From positions 93,508,559-93,572,558 of the forward strand of contig OY720639.1 of NCBI GenBank assembly GCA_963169105.1: DNA of 64,000 nucleotides. Direction: 5' to 3'. Positions within the stretch are counted from its first letter, which is position 1. Each line of letters starts with the position of its first letter. A model generated the notes under the pieces. The model ran no database searches and had not been told where the DNA came from. It saw only the letters and a list, made by a program, of their open reading frames with translations. The position numbers and the translations under genes are program-made. Below are positions 8,946 through 20,370 of this stretch, piece after piece. The stretch comes from Ceriagrion tenellum (Eukaryota > Arthropoda > Insecta > Odonata > Coenagrionidae).

Positions 8946-11699
8946 TTTCGGAGAAACGAGATGCGCGTAGTACACAAGTATGTACAGTATGTAATACACC
9001 AAAACCTTGGTTGTAATAGAGTTGAATAAACTAGCGGAAAATTGTGCAACTTATCTCCCATTCAATTCGTTCAAATTCCACACACTATCGCCTGAATCAC
9101 TGAATTGCTTGAACAAAACCTAAGCAGCTACGCATAATGGATCGCGAACAAAAAACCAAAATTGTATGGCATTCAAGAATTATGAAAGACGGATGTAACA
9201 ATTTAATGAGACCTAGAAGAGGGAACACTGGAGACATTTTGGAGCACGTTTTCATCTGCTTCATCCCTGAATTAGTTCAGTTCCGCGCACGTCGCAAGAG
9301 TGGTAATAAGATTCAGCATGGGAGTTTACTTAGTGGGACATCATCTAATTTATCCTTCAATTCATTCGAGTACACCACTTCCACTAACTGAGATAATGGG
9401 GTTTCAAGACCCTCCGAGCGTTAATGTCACCTCACATCGAGCCCGAATTCATTCTCACGAAAATATTCGGCGGGGAGAAAATTAAAATGACAGCACTACT
9501 TCGTAAAAATATTGTCACGAAAAAATTGTGCGGTGAAAAATCGAAGCTTTTGAAAAATAATAAAACCCCCCCTCATAAAAAATGTAGCGCCAACTTCGCG
9601 CTTTGAAAATGAAAAGAGAAAAATCATGACGACCAAATGCCCGCTTTCCTGCTTTTTTTAAATACCACGCTCGGTGTACGGCACCAAAGCATTTTCGTCG
9701 TGGGTGGCTGCCGAATTTCAGCGATATCATTAAGCATTCACCAAAAAAAATAAACAGACAGGGGGCCTACTCTCTTTCTCTCTCTAGCTAGAAGAGTTCA
9801 TTTTCAATCCTCTCCTTCCCTCTCCTTCCTTGGAATTTTTTAAAAAATGAGGACTCGGCAGGGGTTGAAAAAAAAGAGGTGAGGGTAGGTCGCGGTGGAT
9901 TTTTCGGAGAGGAGGAACGAAATGCGAACGACGGATATAAAATAAAATTTTTAAAAGCCTCCCGGAGAGTACCGGGAGACAAAAGGAGAGGAGGCGGCTT
10001 TCACCATCTCGAGAGATGCTGTCCCTCTCCTAGTTTCTCTCCCTCCTCTCTAACCCGGAGAACTATCCCGCGTCCTCTCCCCGTCTCAACTCTCGTCACT
10101 CATTCTTCCTTTCCCCGAAAAACCCCTTTTCATATCCTACAGCTCCCCACTTCTACTCCTCCTCATCCAGGATCCCCTTTTTCAATAGTCCTTCAGGAGT
10201 TTTCGAGGCAGGACTCTTCCCTCGTATCCCCTCGACGACGTCGGGAGAGAGGCCCACCACCGCTATGTTGATCACGTCCCGTTCCTCCCTTCGGGTTCGC
10301 TCGTGCCGAAAAGTTTTTTTTAAATTTTAGCGTCGTCGTTCTAATTCCACCGTTATGCCATACGTCATTATTCCATTTACCAACCAGGGAGTTGAGGAAT
10401 TTGTACTCTCATCCACGAACTTCGACATAGAGCAGTCGCAAAAGAACCTGGCGCTGCGCCGTGGATGATTTTGGGACATGGACCTCAGAACTTTAAAAAC
10501 CCTGCCTGCAGGGGATGAAGGTTATAAATTGTGGAGCGTCAGTAAGCGAACCTTTTCTAGTTGCTGCCAACCTTAGCGCCACGGTAAACTCCATGAGTCA
10601 CAGCTACCAGGCGCCCGGTTTGCTGCATTGTATTCGTACTACCACTCCTTGCACGTGACAAGGAAGTGCATGGGTAAAGCATGGCATTGATGAAGCAAAA
10701 CCACTTGCCTATTAGCCTTGTGTGTGTGTGCCTGGCAAAGTAGTTTGGCTACCCTGCCTCATTCTCAGCCGTCTCCTTCTCTATCTCTCCCTCCGTCCGT
10801 TCCCTCCCTTCACTTAGTCCGTGTTCTAATCCGATATTATGCACACTTCGTACCCTTATGTGCTCTTTTCGATTGTCATTTTCCGGATGTGACGTCGTAT
10901 AGTGCGGTTCCAATCCGTTAGAGCGCATCATGGCTAGGGCGCTAGTGCACATAGAAGGTAAGTGTATGACGATGCGCCCTTTTGCGCCCTAGGAATTTCT
11001 CATTCGTGAATAATGCGAATTTTCAATTCGATGTCTTGCGATAAATTACAATTCTGAGTGACTAATGGATGATCTTCTGATATACTAGGGACAGACGAAA
11101 GGATAATACAATTCATCGGCCTGCGGAAGAAGTACGCAGATCAATTTACGGGTCGAGGCGGTTCTGATATAGTTCCGACATAGGACACTGGGAGACATTG
11201 GCGCTGGCTACCTTAAGAGCAGAAAGTGCGTGAAGTACAGGACAGGGCGTAAGTGCATAGGGTACACCCTACGGATTGGAACACGGCCCTAACGTTTCCC
11301 CAAGGCGCAAAGTCGTTCGCGGAGGCTTATGGACTCAAGTGCCGGGTCAATGTATGTTCCAATTGGCCTTATACGGTATCGTTTATTGAGAAACCACTGG
11401 ATTGCACTCACATGCATGCCTTCAGCAAATCGGATTTTGAACGCCGAAAACACGGCTTTTTTTCAAATAAATATCGTTAAAGTGAAGATAAGGATAGAAA
11501 TAAAATTCTACATGCATAAATAAACGTATACAGGATTATTCTATCAAATACACATTATTTTGTTAGTTTAATCGGTTGACCCGACTTTAAGATACAGCTA
11601 CCTAAACTCAAATGACTCGACTTTTTTAATGGGCAGTAAACACATGTATAATATTTTTTCTCTGACGTGAGTGTAAATTAACGGTCACCTCATTAACTA
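8946..11699. other. Unassigned region with a pyrimidine-rich tract
   Basis: No protein family motif or element end was recognised. The stretch 9770-10260 is pyrimidine/purine-skewed (CTCTCTCC-type composition) and produces long but low-complexity open frames. Around 10660-10810 there are GT and CTCC repeats. The frame at 11253-11480 has no recognisable relatives. Confidence 0.35.
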
Positions 11700-11826
11700 T
11701 CGCGACACGCTACACAAGCGGTTCATATAGGCTGGCTGTAGAAGCTCCAAGTACGTTGGCTACCCTCGGTCGTCTCTGGTGACGATAAGAATTTTCGGGT
11801 ACACTATATGTATTCGAAATCAACTG
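11700..11826 (+). mobile_element. Tc1-type MITE, left half (relic)
   Basis: Sequence from GCGACACGCTACACAAGCGG through GCTCCAAGTACGTTGGCTA to GGTACACTATATGTATT matches the left half of the complete MITE at 23857-24103 (GCGACACTTTATGCTAGCGG ... GAAGTGCGTTGGCTATAC ... GGTACAGTATGATATTTATT). The outermost TIR bases are lost. Confidence 0.6.
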
Positions 11827-12964
11827 TGCTCTCGCCTTCGTTCGCGTTAGAACATTAATATTGAAGTGAATTCGCAGCGGGAAGAAACAGTGTTCGCAAC
11901 TCAATGGCCTCGTAATCTTACTCCGCTGTTTTATTGCACAGTCGGAAATGGAAACAGCCCCTCTTTGCGATATTGGAAATTGATAATGAAGCTGGGCACG
12001 CAGTTTATTGAAAAAAAAAATACGTACAAAAATATATTTTTTTATTCACCTATTATTCAAAAACTCCGTCCAGCATGACGAAACGATTTGAACTCTAAGC
12101 TGATAATCATTAAACATATTTCTTATTACCACTGTTTTTCTCATAAATAACAACGATATTTTTTCAAATATTAGGCATCTCCGTGCCAACACAATACTAC
12201 TTTGGCCTTAGTCAGGCCGTCCCATGATTTTTCAAAGGAAATACCACTTAAAATATTATTATACTGGGCACTCCCTCGCTTACTCAATTCAGTATCGCTT
12301 TTTCACCCCATTTCCATTCGTTCCTTATTCGCTTCTTTCGCCCAAATACAGTCCTCAAGGCCGCTTCTAGGTATAAGTCCTTCCCGCCTCTGAACGAGGG
12401 AACCTCCATAATGCGGTCTCACTAAGGTAGTTCGAGAGAGATAGTTCCCTACTTTATTCCATTATAAATATCACTCGATTTAAATTAAACGCGTTTATCG
12501 ATGTTTTGGACAATAACATATTGGAAACGTTCAAGGCATGCGAATTCCAACGAGACCAAGAACGAAATCTTACGATGCCCCAGTTTTTAAATGCAATAAC
12601 TTTAAAAAATGAATAATAACTTTATTTCTATGAAACATACATAGCTCCAACTCGTAAAATCTATAGCAAACATATCTATCCTCTATTTACATAAATATAG
12701 TTGACATTGTAGATCTTGTGTTTGAGTTACAAAGTATCAAAGTCGGAGCTTTTCCCGCGCGCCGTAAATAACCGGTACTTTTTACGTTATAACTGTAGTA
12801 AAAAATATAAAAATTCATCAAAAAAATTGAAAGTTACTAATACATAACGTAGAAATGAATGAGAAAAATGATGATGTCATTAGTTTTTCTGTAAGTCTTT
12901 TCGTTAACTTTTTATTTGTACCCAAACTCGAGTGCACATAATTTCTGCGCCGACAGTAGTCATA
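11827..12964. other. No recognisable feature, AT-rich
   Basis: AT-rich DNA with no motif-bearing frame and no element termini. Confidence 0.4.
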
Positions 12965-13488
12965 GTGGAGATCATATTCGAAGTATGCGTTATAATTTCA
13001 CCAGCTGTGGGAAGCATGAATTAAATTTTCATTAATCATGGAAGAATAATATACTTTAGTACGACGAGAATTTATAAATAATTAAATTAAAATATCTATA
13101 AAAGTCTTTAACTTGACTCTTTATTTGACGCGGTACGATAAAAACGCCTTCACAGCGGAAGGTTTTTTGTGATCCTAAAAAAATTACTGCGGTACAATAT
13201 GAACTATTTTCAAAAAAGTTAATAAAACACACAAATCACCCACTGCTTGATTTTGCCGAGAAATAGGTGAAATAGAAATTTCTCATTTTTTAAACAAAGT
13301 CTTTCTGGAGTGCCATTTACCATTTCCCCATTTAAAGACCTGATAGTTTTCGTCAAAAATCTCGGAAAGTAGTTCGGTAAGGGACTGATTTTTTTATATC
13401 TTTGTAAGGGTGAGATGATTTTCTTTAAAATGAGACCAAATTCATCGATATCTAGGTGAACTGATATTTCGCTCAACTACCTTAAACT
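12965..13488 (+). repeat. Dispersed repeat R-B, copy 2 (longest)
   Basis: Full-length representative of the repeat seen at 2775-3256. It shares AACTTGACTC..TAGTTGACGCGGTA with the 46.2-kb copy and the right-hand blocks (TCTGGAGTGC, CGTCAAAAATCTCGG, TTTCTTTAAAATGAGACC) with the 3.0-kb copy. At its right end, ACTACCTTAAACTGAG is the uninterrupted version of the TTAA into which the piggyBac-like element inserted at 3257. No protein frame. Confidence 0.7.
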
Positions 13489-13534
13489 GAGTCAATACCA
13501 CGGGGTTATTTAAAAGTGTACCCGCAAATTTTTC

Positions 13535-13634
13535 ATCACCATCAGAGACGGCACAGGATAGCCAACGTACTTCCACCTTCGACGGCCGGCCTATACGAAA
13601 CAGTAGTGTGTCGCAATATTTTATGAAGTGACTG
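13535..13634 (+). mobile_element. Tc1-type MITE, right half (relic)
   Basis: CAGGATAGCCAAC.TACTTC ... GGCCTATACGAAACAGTAGTG ... TTTTATGAAGTGACTG followed by TA matches the right half and terminal repeat of 23857-24103. The left half is absent. Confidence 0.65.
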
Positions 13635-14059
13635 TACATAGGGGCCACAGACGGGCGACCCCGCGAATGTCTCCTGACAGAGGATCGCGAGCGGTAGGGA
13701 AGACGGCTGAACAAAAGAAGACCGAGAAATCATCAACGCAGGGATGCCCCAGACACTATACTTCGGAATTTCTATACTCAACCTAACCTCTTCAGAAACT
13801 ATGGCAAAATCGAGTAAAGTCCATTGCACAGACAGACATACAAGTAGCCAACATACGATTCAACGGTTACTTGCCTAAAATTTCAAACAGATGGTGGTTA
13901 TTCCAGTTTTACATCCATTATTTCGTCCAGTACCACGAGCTATCAAAAGGGAAGTTAGAAAAGAGAAGGAATAATCAATATGGTTGTTATTTCGTTCGTC
14001 AGGCTAGTTTGATGAGGTAATTCCCTCACCGTCTGGTCACGTTCCTGTTGATGCCTTCA
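13635..14059. other. No recognisable feature
   Basis: Short stretch between the Tc1 relic and the 3' truncation of the CR1-like LINE; nothing coding is seen. Confidence 0.4.
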
Positions 14060-15893
14060 TTAAGAAAATAAACTAGACGAAATACCTTTCACGAGACAAA
14101 GGGAAAATAATCCTAAAAAGTTTATTATCGCGCATTTCTTCAAATTTAATTCTAGCTGCCAACTATCACACAAATCATCAATCGCATCTAAATCCTTAGC
14201 TAAAGACTGACTGTCCTCTTCATTTCTAATTTCCTTACACACTACTGCATCATCGGCAAAAAGACGGAGCTTGCTATTTTTTACTGCTGTATTCAAGTCA
14301 TTCACGTATAGAAGAAATAAAATTGGACCTATCACGCTTCCATGGGGAACACCCTATGTAACTTTTACTTCGACTGAGCTGACACCATCTAATACCACCC
14401 TTTGAACGCGGTTATGTAAGAAGACTCTTATCCAGCCAACTATATTACTGTCTATCCCGTATGATGCTAACTTCGCGAGTAACTTACGGTGTGAAACCTT
14501 GTCAAACGCTTTTCTAAAGTCAAGAAATGCTGCGTCTACCTGTACGTATATCACGAACACAAATACATACGAACATAAATATCACAAACAAAAAGATTTA
14601 ATTGAGTTTCGCAAGACCGTCCCTTCCTGAACTCATGCTGGTTTGTTATCAATAAATCCCGGCTGTCGAGGTTTCCCATTATTGATGTAACTATTATGTG
14701 CTCTATAATTTTTCATTATAGTGACGTTAATGATATTGGTCTATATTTTCATGGCTGTTCTCTATCGCCGCATATAAAATTTGGGGTCACGTTTGCTATC
14801 TTCCAGTCCTTGGGAACCGCGTGTTCTTAGAGGGATTTGTTAAATATAACTTTAAGATACGGAGCCATTTCGAGAGCTTATTCTTTATACACACGAGCTG
14901 GAATTTCATCAGGACCTGAGGACTTGTTCGGGCTAATGTTATTTAGTAAGCATACGATTCCGATACAAGATATATCGATCGGGGGCATTGGTTGCTGAAA
15001 TCGGTCTCGTATGGTTTCGTGCAAACTACGCTTAGATTGATTAAAAACGCTCTGAAAAAATTATTCAACAAATTAGCCTTATCTAAACTGGAAGTTGCTA
15101 TTTCGCCTGCATCGTTTTTCAAGGAATTAACCGTTGACTTTTTAGTTCCCTATACTTCCGAAACATAAGACCAAAATACTTTCGGATTTCCCTCTACTTG
15201 TTCTCCGAGTACTTTTCTCTTGAATTCACTAAACGCTTTTCTAAGGGCTGTTTTTGCGGCTGCTTTAATAATTTTATAATGTTTGATAGTATTTTTTAGA
15301 TCGCTATTAGCTACATTTTTCTTCATTTTTCTTAATTTCGCGTGGCTAACTCGTTGGCGTTTTAAACACTTTCTAACCTCCGCGTTGTACCACCTTGGTT
15401 CCCTGTTCTCACCCTTATACTTATTAGGTATATATCTGTTGACAAGTGACCGCGTAATTTGGAGGAACTCTTTCCATGTATTGTCTGTATCACTATTTTT
15501 GCTGATGTTCACGAATTTTTCAAAAGAAGTCTTTAAGTCACGCCTAAATCCGTTAAAATCTTCTTTACTAAAAAGGTAAATATTTCTTTTTGATTAAATT
15601 TTTTTTTCAGTATTGAGGGAAAATTTTACGTGCACTACCTTGTGGTCGCTTATTCCATCGACATTTTCAACTTTAATAACTTTTTCAGGGATGTTTTTTG
15701 CAAGTAAACCGAGAACCTTCTCCCCTCTATTAGGCAAATTTACTATTTCATGTAGTGCGTATGATGCGAACAGGTTAAGCAATGACTCGCAGATTTCTTT
15801 GTCCCTACCCCCAGACTTATGACTACATGTTTTCCAACCTATCGATGGTGTATTGAAATCTCCACCTACAATTATCTGGCAGGCACCCGACAC
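14060..15893 (-). pseudogene. CR1-like LINE ORF2: endonuclease and reverse transcriptase, broken
   Basis: Minus-strand pieces in order. An APE-type endonuclease C-terminal half carries IIVGGDFNTPSIGW and GISDHKVVHV (15885-15594). Next comes a linker with WYNAEVRKCLKRQR and NPKVFWSYVSEV (15512-15150). Reverse-transcriptase fingers carry NNISPNKSSGPDEIPARV, PKDWKIANVTP and YRPISLTSL (about 15060-14690). The palm follows with VDAAFLDFRKAFDKVSHRKL, GSVIGPILFLLYVNDL and the catalytic FADDAVV, ending in LELNLKKCAIINF near 14110. There are several stops and frame changes. The 3' third, including the family tail, is missing; separate copies of that type of tail occur elsewhere in the window. Confidence 0.9.
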
Positions 15894-16799
15894 GAATTCA
15901 ACACCGGCCTGAGATCTAAGAACTCCGCTCCCTCGCTCCCACAGACTTCACGGAGTCTCTGGTTTATGCCTTCCACTCGGCTCCAAACCATCGAACCCCG
16001 ATCCGTCCTAGGTACCAAGCTGCATATGGTAAGCCTCATATTGCGACTCGACCCTCCGCGAATACGGCGGAACTCGGAGCATAGATCTCTCACAGAGTCT
16101 AAAATCTCCTCTGATCCCATATCCACAGCGTCATTGGTCCCAACATGGGCTACCACATCCAACTTAGAGCAGCCCTTGTCCCCGACCGCCGCCTTCATCG
16201 CCTTCGTCGCCTGTGGCACCATTCCTCCCGGTATACACCAGGAGGTGACCCGTGTATCTCCTCTCTCCTTGCGGGTCTTTCCACGCAGTGGAGCCGCTAT
16301 ATGCCGGAAATACCGACCTATTACTACGGAACTACCTATCACTAAGATTCCATCCCTTCCCTCGTCACTCCCTCTCAGCAGCCCACCTCCCAGCGCTAGC
16401 TCCGATGGCCTAGTCTCCGCCAGAACATCGAAGCTATTGCTGATGGGGATCGGCTCAGCCACCACACTTGCCGCTCCCCGTTTTCGGAGGGTGACCCCAC
16501 GTCTACGCCGGGATTTCACTATCCGTGACTCTGAAGAAGCGGAGGGAAACTCCTCCGGAGGTACGGAGGTCAGAGAAAGGTCCTCCACCCTCCATTCCGC
16601 GACAGCGCCTGAGCTTTCCCTGGCCCTGACGCGTTTGGAGCGCTTCGAGCCCTCCTCATTCCGCCCAACTTGCATCCAACTGCTCCACCAAAGCACGGAG
16701 CTCGTCCACCGTCCTCTCAAGCTCAGCGATCCGAGACCGTAAGGACTCGCAATCAGGTGAACTCTTGAAGAGGTTAAGAGCAAACCTAAAGGGAGTCAT
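15872..16799 (-). pseudogene. CR1-like LINE ORF1: coiled coil plus SGNH-esterase domain
   Basis: A start codon at 16799 opens MTPFRFALNLFKSSPDCESL, running into a leucine-heptad coiled coil (RIAELERTVDELRALVEQLD). A frameshift near 16665 moves to a basic, low-complexity linker and then an SGNH/GDSL-type hydrolase domain. Block I is ILVIGSSVVIGRYF (GSS in place of the usual GDS, nucleophile serine kept), block III is VVAHVGTNDAVDM, and a terminal FLDLRPVL follows. Esterase-bearing ORF1 proteins are known from CR1-clade LINEs, where ORF1 is thought to bind RNA or membranes. The domain ends before the usual Asp/His block, and the frame jumps into the ORF2 endonuclease at about 15885, so an internal deletion removed the ORF1 end and the ORF2 start. 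Confidence 0.85.
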
Positions 16800-17540
16800 C
16801 CTAGTCTAAAGAATATTTTTTTCTCAGATAAGCTTAACGGAATTATTCCCTGCTGAGGTGGGTTGAGCATATGGACTGATCGCGGGGGGTTACGGACTTT
16901 CACTTCAAGGGGGGCTGTTGTTATGGGGGTGGGACGGGCAGTTATGACACTAGTGAATTGTTTACGAGTGTGAAGCGACTAACGAGCGAAACGCTAGCTT
17001 CTACATGCGGTAAAAGCAGTAAGCTATAAAGCACTAGTAATATATTAGTTAGGGACTAAAAAAGTAAGGGTTAGATAGCCATTCTTAAAGCTAGGAACGT
17101 ATAACCTGAATAAACCTAAATAGACTATAAGAAAATCAAAGTTAAATAAGTAAATACAAAAGTATTAACTATGTATATACTACAATTGTTAAGACAACTA
17201 TGAAATAAAGGTATAGTCTACATATATAAAAATAAGTCATAAAATATATCGAAAGAATACAACGAAGTATAAACTATAAATAGGGTAGAAAAATGTGTAA
17301 AATTAGACTAGTAAGATTTTAACCGCGCCGGAAGATTGTCTAACTCAAAATAAATACAAGGATTACAACAATATAGATAATTAAAGTAGATTGAGATATG
17401 CAATTAGTCTACCACTGAGGATATAGATATCCTAAATTGGCTAAGGACTCTATTTAAACCAGAACAACAAAATTGTAAAACGAGTGATGTACGGGTTAGT
17501 TAGGTGGTAAGTTAGTGCAAGGTATTGCTAATGACTAGAA
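16800..17540. other. Upstream flank or 5' UTR of the CR1-like LINE
   Basis: It lies upstream of the minus-strand LINE ORF1. A G-rich block (16880-16935) is followed by AT-rich DNA with no coding motif; part of it may be LINE 5' UTR, but the boundary cannot be set. Confidence 0.3.
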
Positions 17541-17895
17541 GCCTTCGAAACATGGCGCTGGAGGAGGATGCTGAAGATAAAATGGACGGGCAAAATAAGA
17601 AATGATGAAGTGTACACAAAAGTAGAAGAGGAAAGGACCACATAGAACAAGGGAGAGAAAAGAAGAATAACATGAATTGGACACACCCTGAGACACAATG
17701 GGTTTGTGAGGAACATAATTGAAGGCAAAATAGAGGGAAAAGTCCCCAGAGGAAGACCCAGGAATAAGTTCATGGAGCAAATAAAGAGGAAAGTACCGTG
17801 GAAGAGATACCAGTAGGTAAGAGAACTAGCATTAGATAGGGAGGAGTGGAGGGCTGCAGTCTAACAAGCTTAGGTTTGAACGACGAATGATGATG
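17541..17895 (+). mobile_element. RTE-type LINE, 3' fragment (copy 2)
   Basis: Reads EAFETWRWRRMLKIKWTGKI, RNDEVYTKVEEER, IGHTLRHNGFVRNIIEGKIE, GKVPRGRPRNKFMEQIKRKV and VRELALDREEWRAAV with only a few stops. It is the same family as 525-1115 and ends just after TAGGTTTGAACGACGAATGATGATGA, the probable family 3' end with an ATG/TGA-rich tail. Confidence 0.85.
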
Positions 17896-18024
17896 AGACT
17901 CATTACTGACCAAATAAGAGACATTGAAACGTTTAATCGGCCATTTTATATTCTCATTAATGGCTGAAAGTCAGTGAAAAATTTACTTAAAAATTATATA
18001 CAGGCAAATGTTTATGTGCCTATC

Positions 18025-18205
18025 ACAGGTCCCCAGAGAAAGAAGTTAAAATAGAGGGACAAGTCCCCAAGAATAAGTTCATGGACCAAATAAAGAGAAA
18101 AGTACATATGGAAATCTGCCTAGATGTAAGGGAACTAGCATTAAATTGGGAAGGGTGGAGGGCCGCAGGCAACCAACCATAGAATTGAACGACCAATGAA
18201 TGAAT
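18025..18205 (+). mobile_element. RTE-type LINE, 3' fragment (copy 3)
   Basis: Same family as the preceding copy, cut to the last 180 bp: GTCCCCA.GAATAAGTTCATGGACCAAATAAAGAG, then VRELALNWEGWRAAG, then TAGAATTGAACGACCAATGAATGAAT as 3' end. It lies about 130 bp after copy 2, in the same orientation. Confidence 0.8.
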
Positions 18206-19100
18206 AGCTATTACCAACGTATAAATAGACGTATTTAAGGGTGGTTCAAAAATATTTTTGACCAACTTGAAAAGTTATTAAAATGTGCACTCAACGACTC
18301 ACGATTCGCGCTCCGACCACCTTCAGGCTACTCGGGAGGGAGGAGGAAGTAACGAAAACAATTACGCGACATCGGCGAGTCTTTAAGAGGTTTGAGCGGG
18401 GGAGGATGAGAGAAGGAGATGATTAGGGCATGGAAGATGCATGAAAGATGACGAGGCCGCTGGGGAGGACGAAGAAAGAGGAGGAGCTACGGAATAAGGA
18501 GGCGAAAGATGAGGCTCCGAGATATGCCCTCCCTTTTCCATTATATGTACGGCTGGGCACTAGAAAAGGCACGTGAGGAACCGCAGCTCACAACGATAAT
18601 AATTTACCTCGGAGGAGGATTTAGGGGATATATGAGAGTGGATGCACGCTCAAGGAGCATTTCTCTCCCCCACCATACCCATTTACAGGAATGAGCTTGT
18701 TAAGATCCCCGTTGATGATGATGAAAAGGATTTGGAGATGAAATGAAAAAATAACGACTAAATGAGAGACGTGGGATTTATTTTTTACGGGAAAAATCTT
18801 TTATTTTCCCCGCGCACGCTTCTCCCTACTGAAACCCCGCCCCCATTAACTCCGAAAGAGCGAGAAAGACGTGAATAGGTTGGTCGCGTGGGGAATAGTC
18901 TCGTGTCGCGGGACTGAAGACATGAAGCCCCTGAACCACGGGACAGTCAGGGGAGCTGGGAGATGACGGGTTAAAAAGAAATAGCTGGGCGATCTCGTTC
19001 AACCTTTCACGTCTTTTCCACATTTCTCTCGGTTACTCTTCAACAACCTACCGTCAGCCCTGGGCGCGGGGATAGAGGGGGCGACGGAAATAAAAAAAAA
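18206..19100. other. Purine-skewed unassigned region
   Basis: 18320-18500 is rich in GGAGGA-type purine runs, which explains its open frames. No motif, repeat or element end was found. Confidence 0.35.
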
Positions 19101-20178
19101 GGTTAAACCCGATTTTCTGGGGCCACATCTCAGGTAGTCACAAGTTGGGTACGCCCCAACCTCGCGGACAATCCTAATCCCCAACCCTTCAACGAACGTT
19201 TTCATCGTAGAACGACGATTAAAAGATGTACTTATTCGTACAATTATCGGGAATACGATGAAAACATTCATTTGTTGTTATATGACGTAGTTTTAAAAGT
19301 ATAAATAGTAGTGAGCACAGTTAAGCTGTGTCCCAATTCGCCATTTAGGCAGCTAAATCGGCAGATTTAGGGAGGAAGCCATCTTGAAGTGTGTCCCAAT
19401 TCGTTAGGCATCATGGGGGAGCGGATTTAGGTGCCTTTCTCGGGGGTGAAATTTAGGGTAGATGGAGTTTATCCTAAATCCGCCTCCATATTGAATTTGC
19501 CATCATGCAAAGCGCTGCATGCGTCGTACAAGGAAACTCGCACACAAGGAAGTAGTTGAAAAGTGTCAAACATGGCTGGCAAGTATTTTGTCTGTAATTG
19601 AAAGAATTCTCTAATATTTCGCAACCCAATACCCGACAACAAAAGAAAAATTCTACTTAGTACACTAAAAAAACGAATTTAAATCCCAGAACACCGACAC
19701 AAACTTAAATACCCCGAAAACTAAAAACTAACGAATCTCCAGACAACGAAATGGATGAAAAAAATGTTATTTCACTTTCCAAATTTCACAACGCATACGA
19801 AGGTAGCCAAAGGCGCCAAAAATGTCTTAATTTCAGGTTTCATATGTTTCATTCAGTCCTTTACTAATTACTCATATGTTTTTCATTCGTTTCCAGTTCG
19901 GTAGACGGCAACACTAGCGAAGGATGTCCCAAATCAAGCTCCCTTAGCGAAAGGCCTCTAAATATTTAGGTAGCTAACCGCATCCTCCCTAATGCCTAAC
20001 GAATTGGGACACGGCTTTAGTTTTGTGGAGGGGGACACCCGCTGCGTGGGTCGAAGAGAGACGCCGGCAATGGGTCTCCGCGTCCGGGGAAGGGTTGGGG
20101 ATTAGGACCGTCCGCGAGGTTGGGGCCTACCCAACTTGTGACTACCTGAGATGAGGTCCCCGAATATCGGGTTTAACC
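19101..20178. repeat. Large fold-back structure with about 88-bp arms
   Basis: The left arm (19101-19188) starts GGTTAAACCCGAT and passes through CTCAGGTAGTCACAAGTTGGG and CCTCGCGGACAATCCTAATC to CCCCAACCC. It is matched in inverse orientation by 20092-20178 (GGGTTGGGGATTAGGA ... CCGCGAGGTTGGGGCCTACC ... TTGTGACTACCTGAGAT ... CGGGTTTAACC) with only a handful of mismatches. The arms enclose a Harbinger-like MITE and its flanks. The arms could be the ends of a non-autonomous DNA transposon, or two opposed copies of one repeat. Confidence 0.75.
19324..20016. mobile_element. Harbinger-like non-autonomous DNA transposon
   Basis: Terminal repeats AGCTGTGTCCCAATTCG (left) and CGAATTGGGACACGGCT (right) are flanked by TTA on both sides (19321-19323 and 20017-20019), fitting the 3-bp TWA target of PIF/Harbinger elements. 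Near 19390 the left terminal motif recurs as GTGTCCCAATTCGTTAGGCA, and this inner copy pairs with the right end (TGCCTAACGAATTGGGACAC) better than the outer one. There is no transposase frame. The superfamily assignment rests on the target site and terminal sequence only. Confidence 0.6.
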
Positions 20179-20370
20179 AAAAAAATATATTTTTAATTGC
20201 AAAATAGCGACTCTTCTTACCTCATGTCCTTAATACCTCCGTGAGAATAACTGAATCGGGATAAAAAAAAGGGTTATATACTTATTTTATGGTAATTTCT
20301 TCGAGGTTACAAGTCACGTTTGCAATGCAAGTGAGGACTAAAGAAGTAGGAGAAATATCAGTTTACATAC

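Noticed and set aside
9879..10271. 130-codon plus-strand frame
   Set aside because: Runs through a pyrimidine-rich tract and is rich in Ser/Pro/Arg without motifs.
15819..16742. 307-codon plus-strand open frame
   Set aside because: It is antisense to the LINE ORF1 esterase domain, which has recognisable motifs on the minus strand; the plus frame is a GC-driven shadow.
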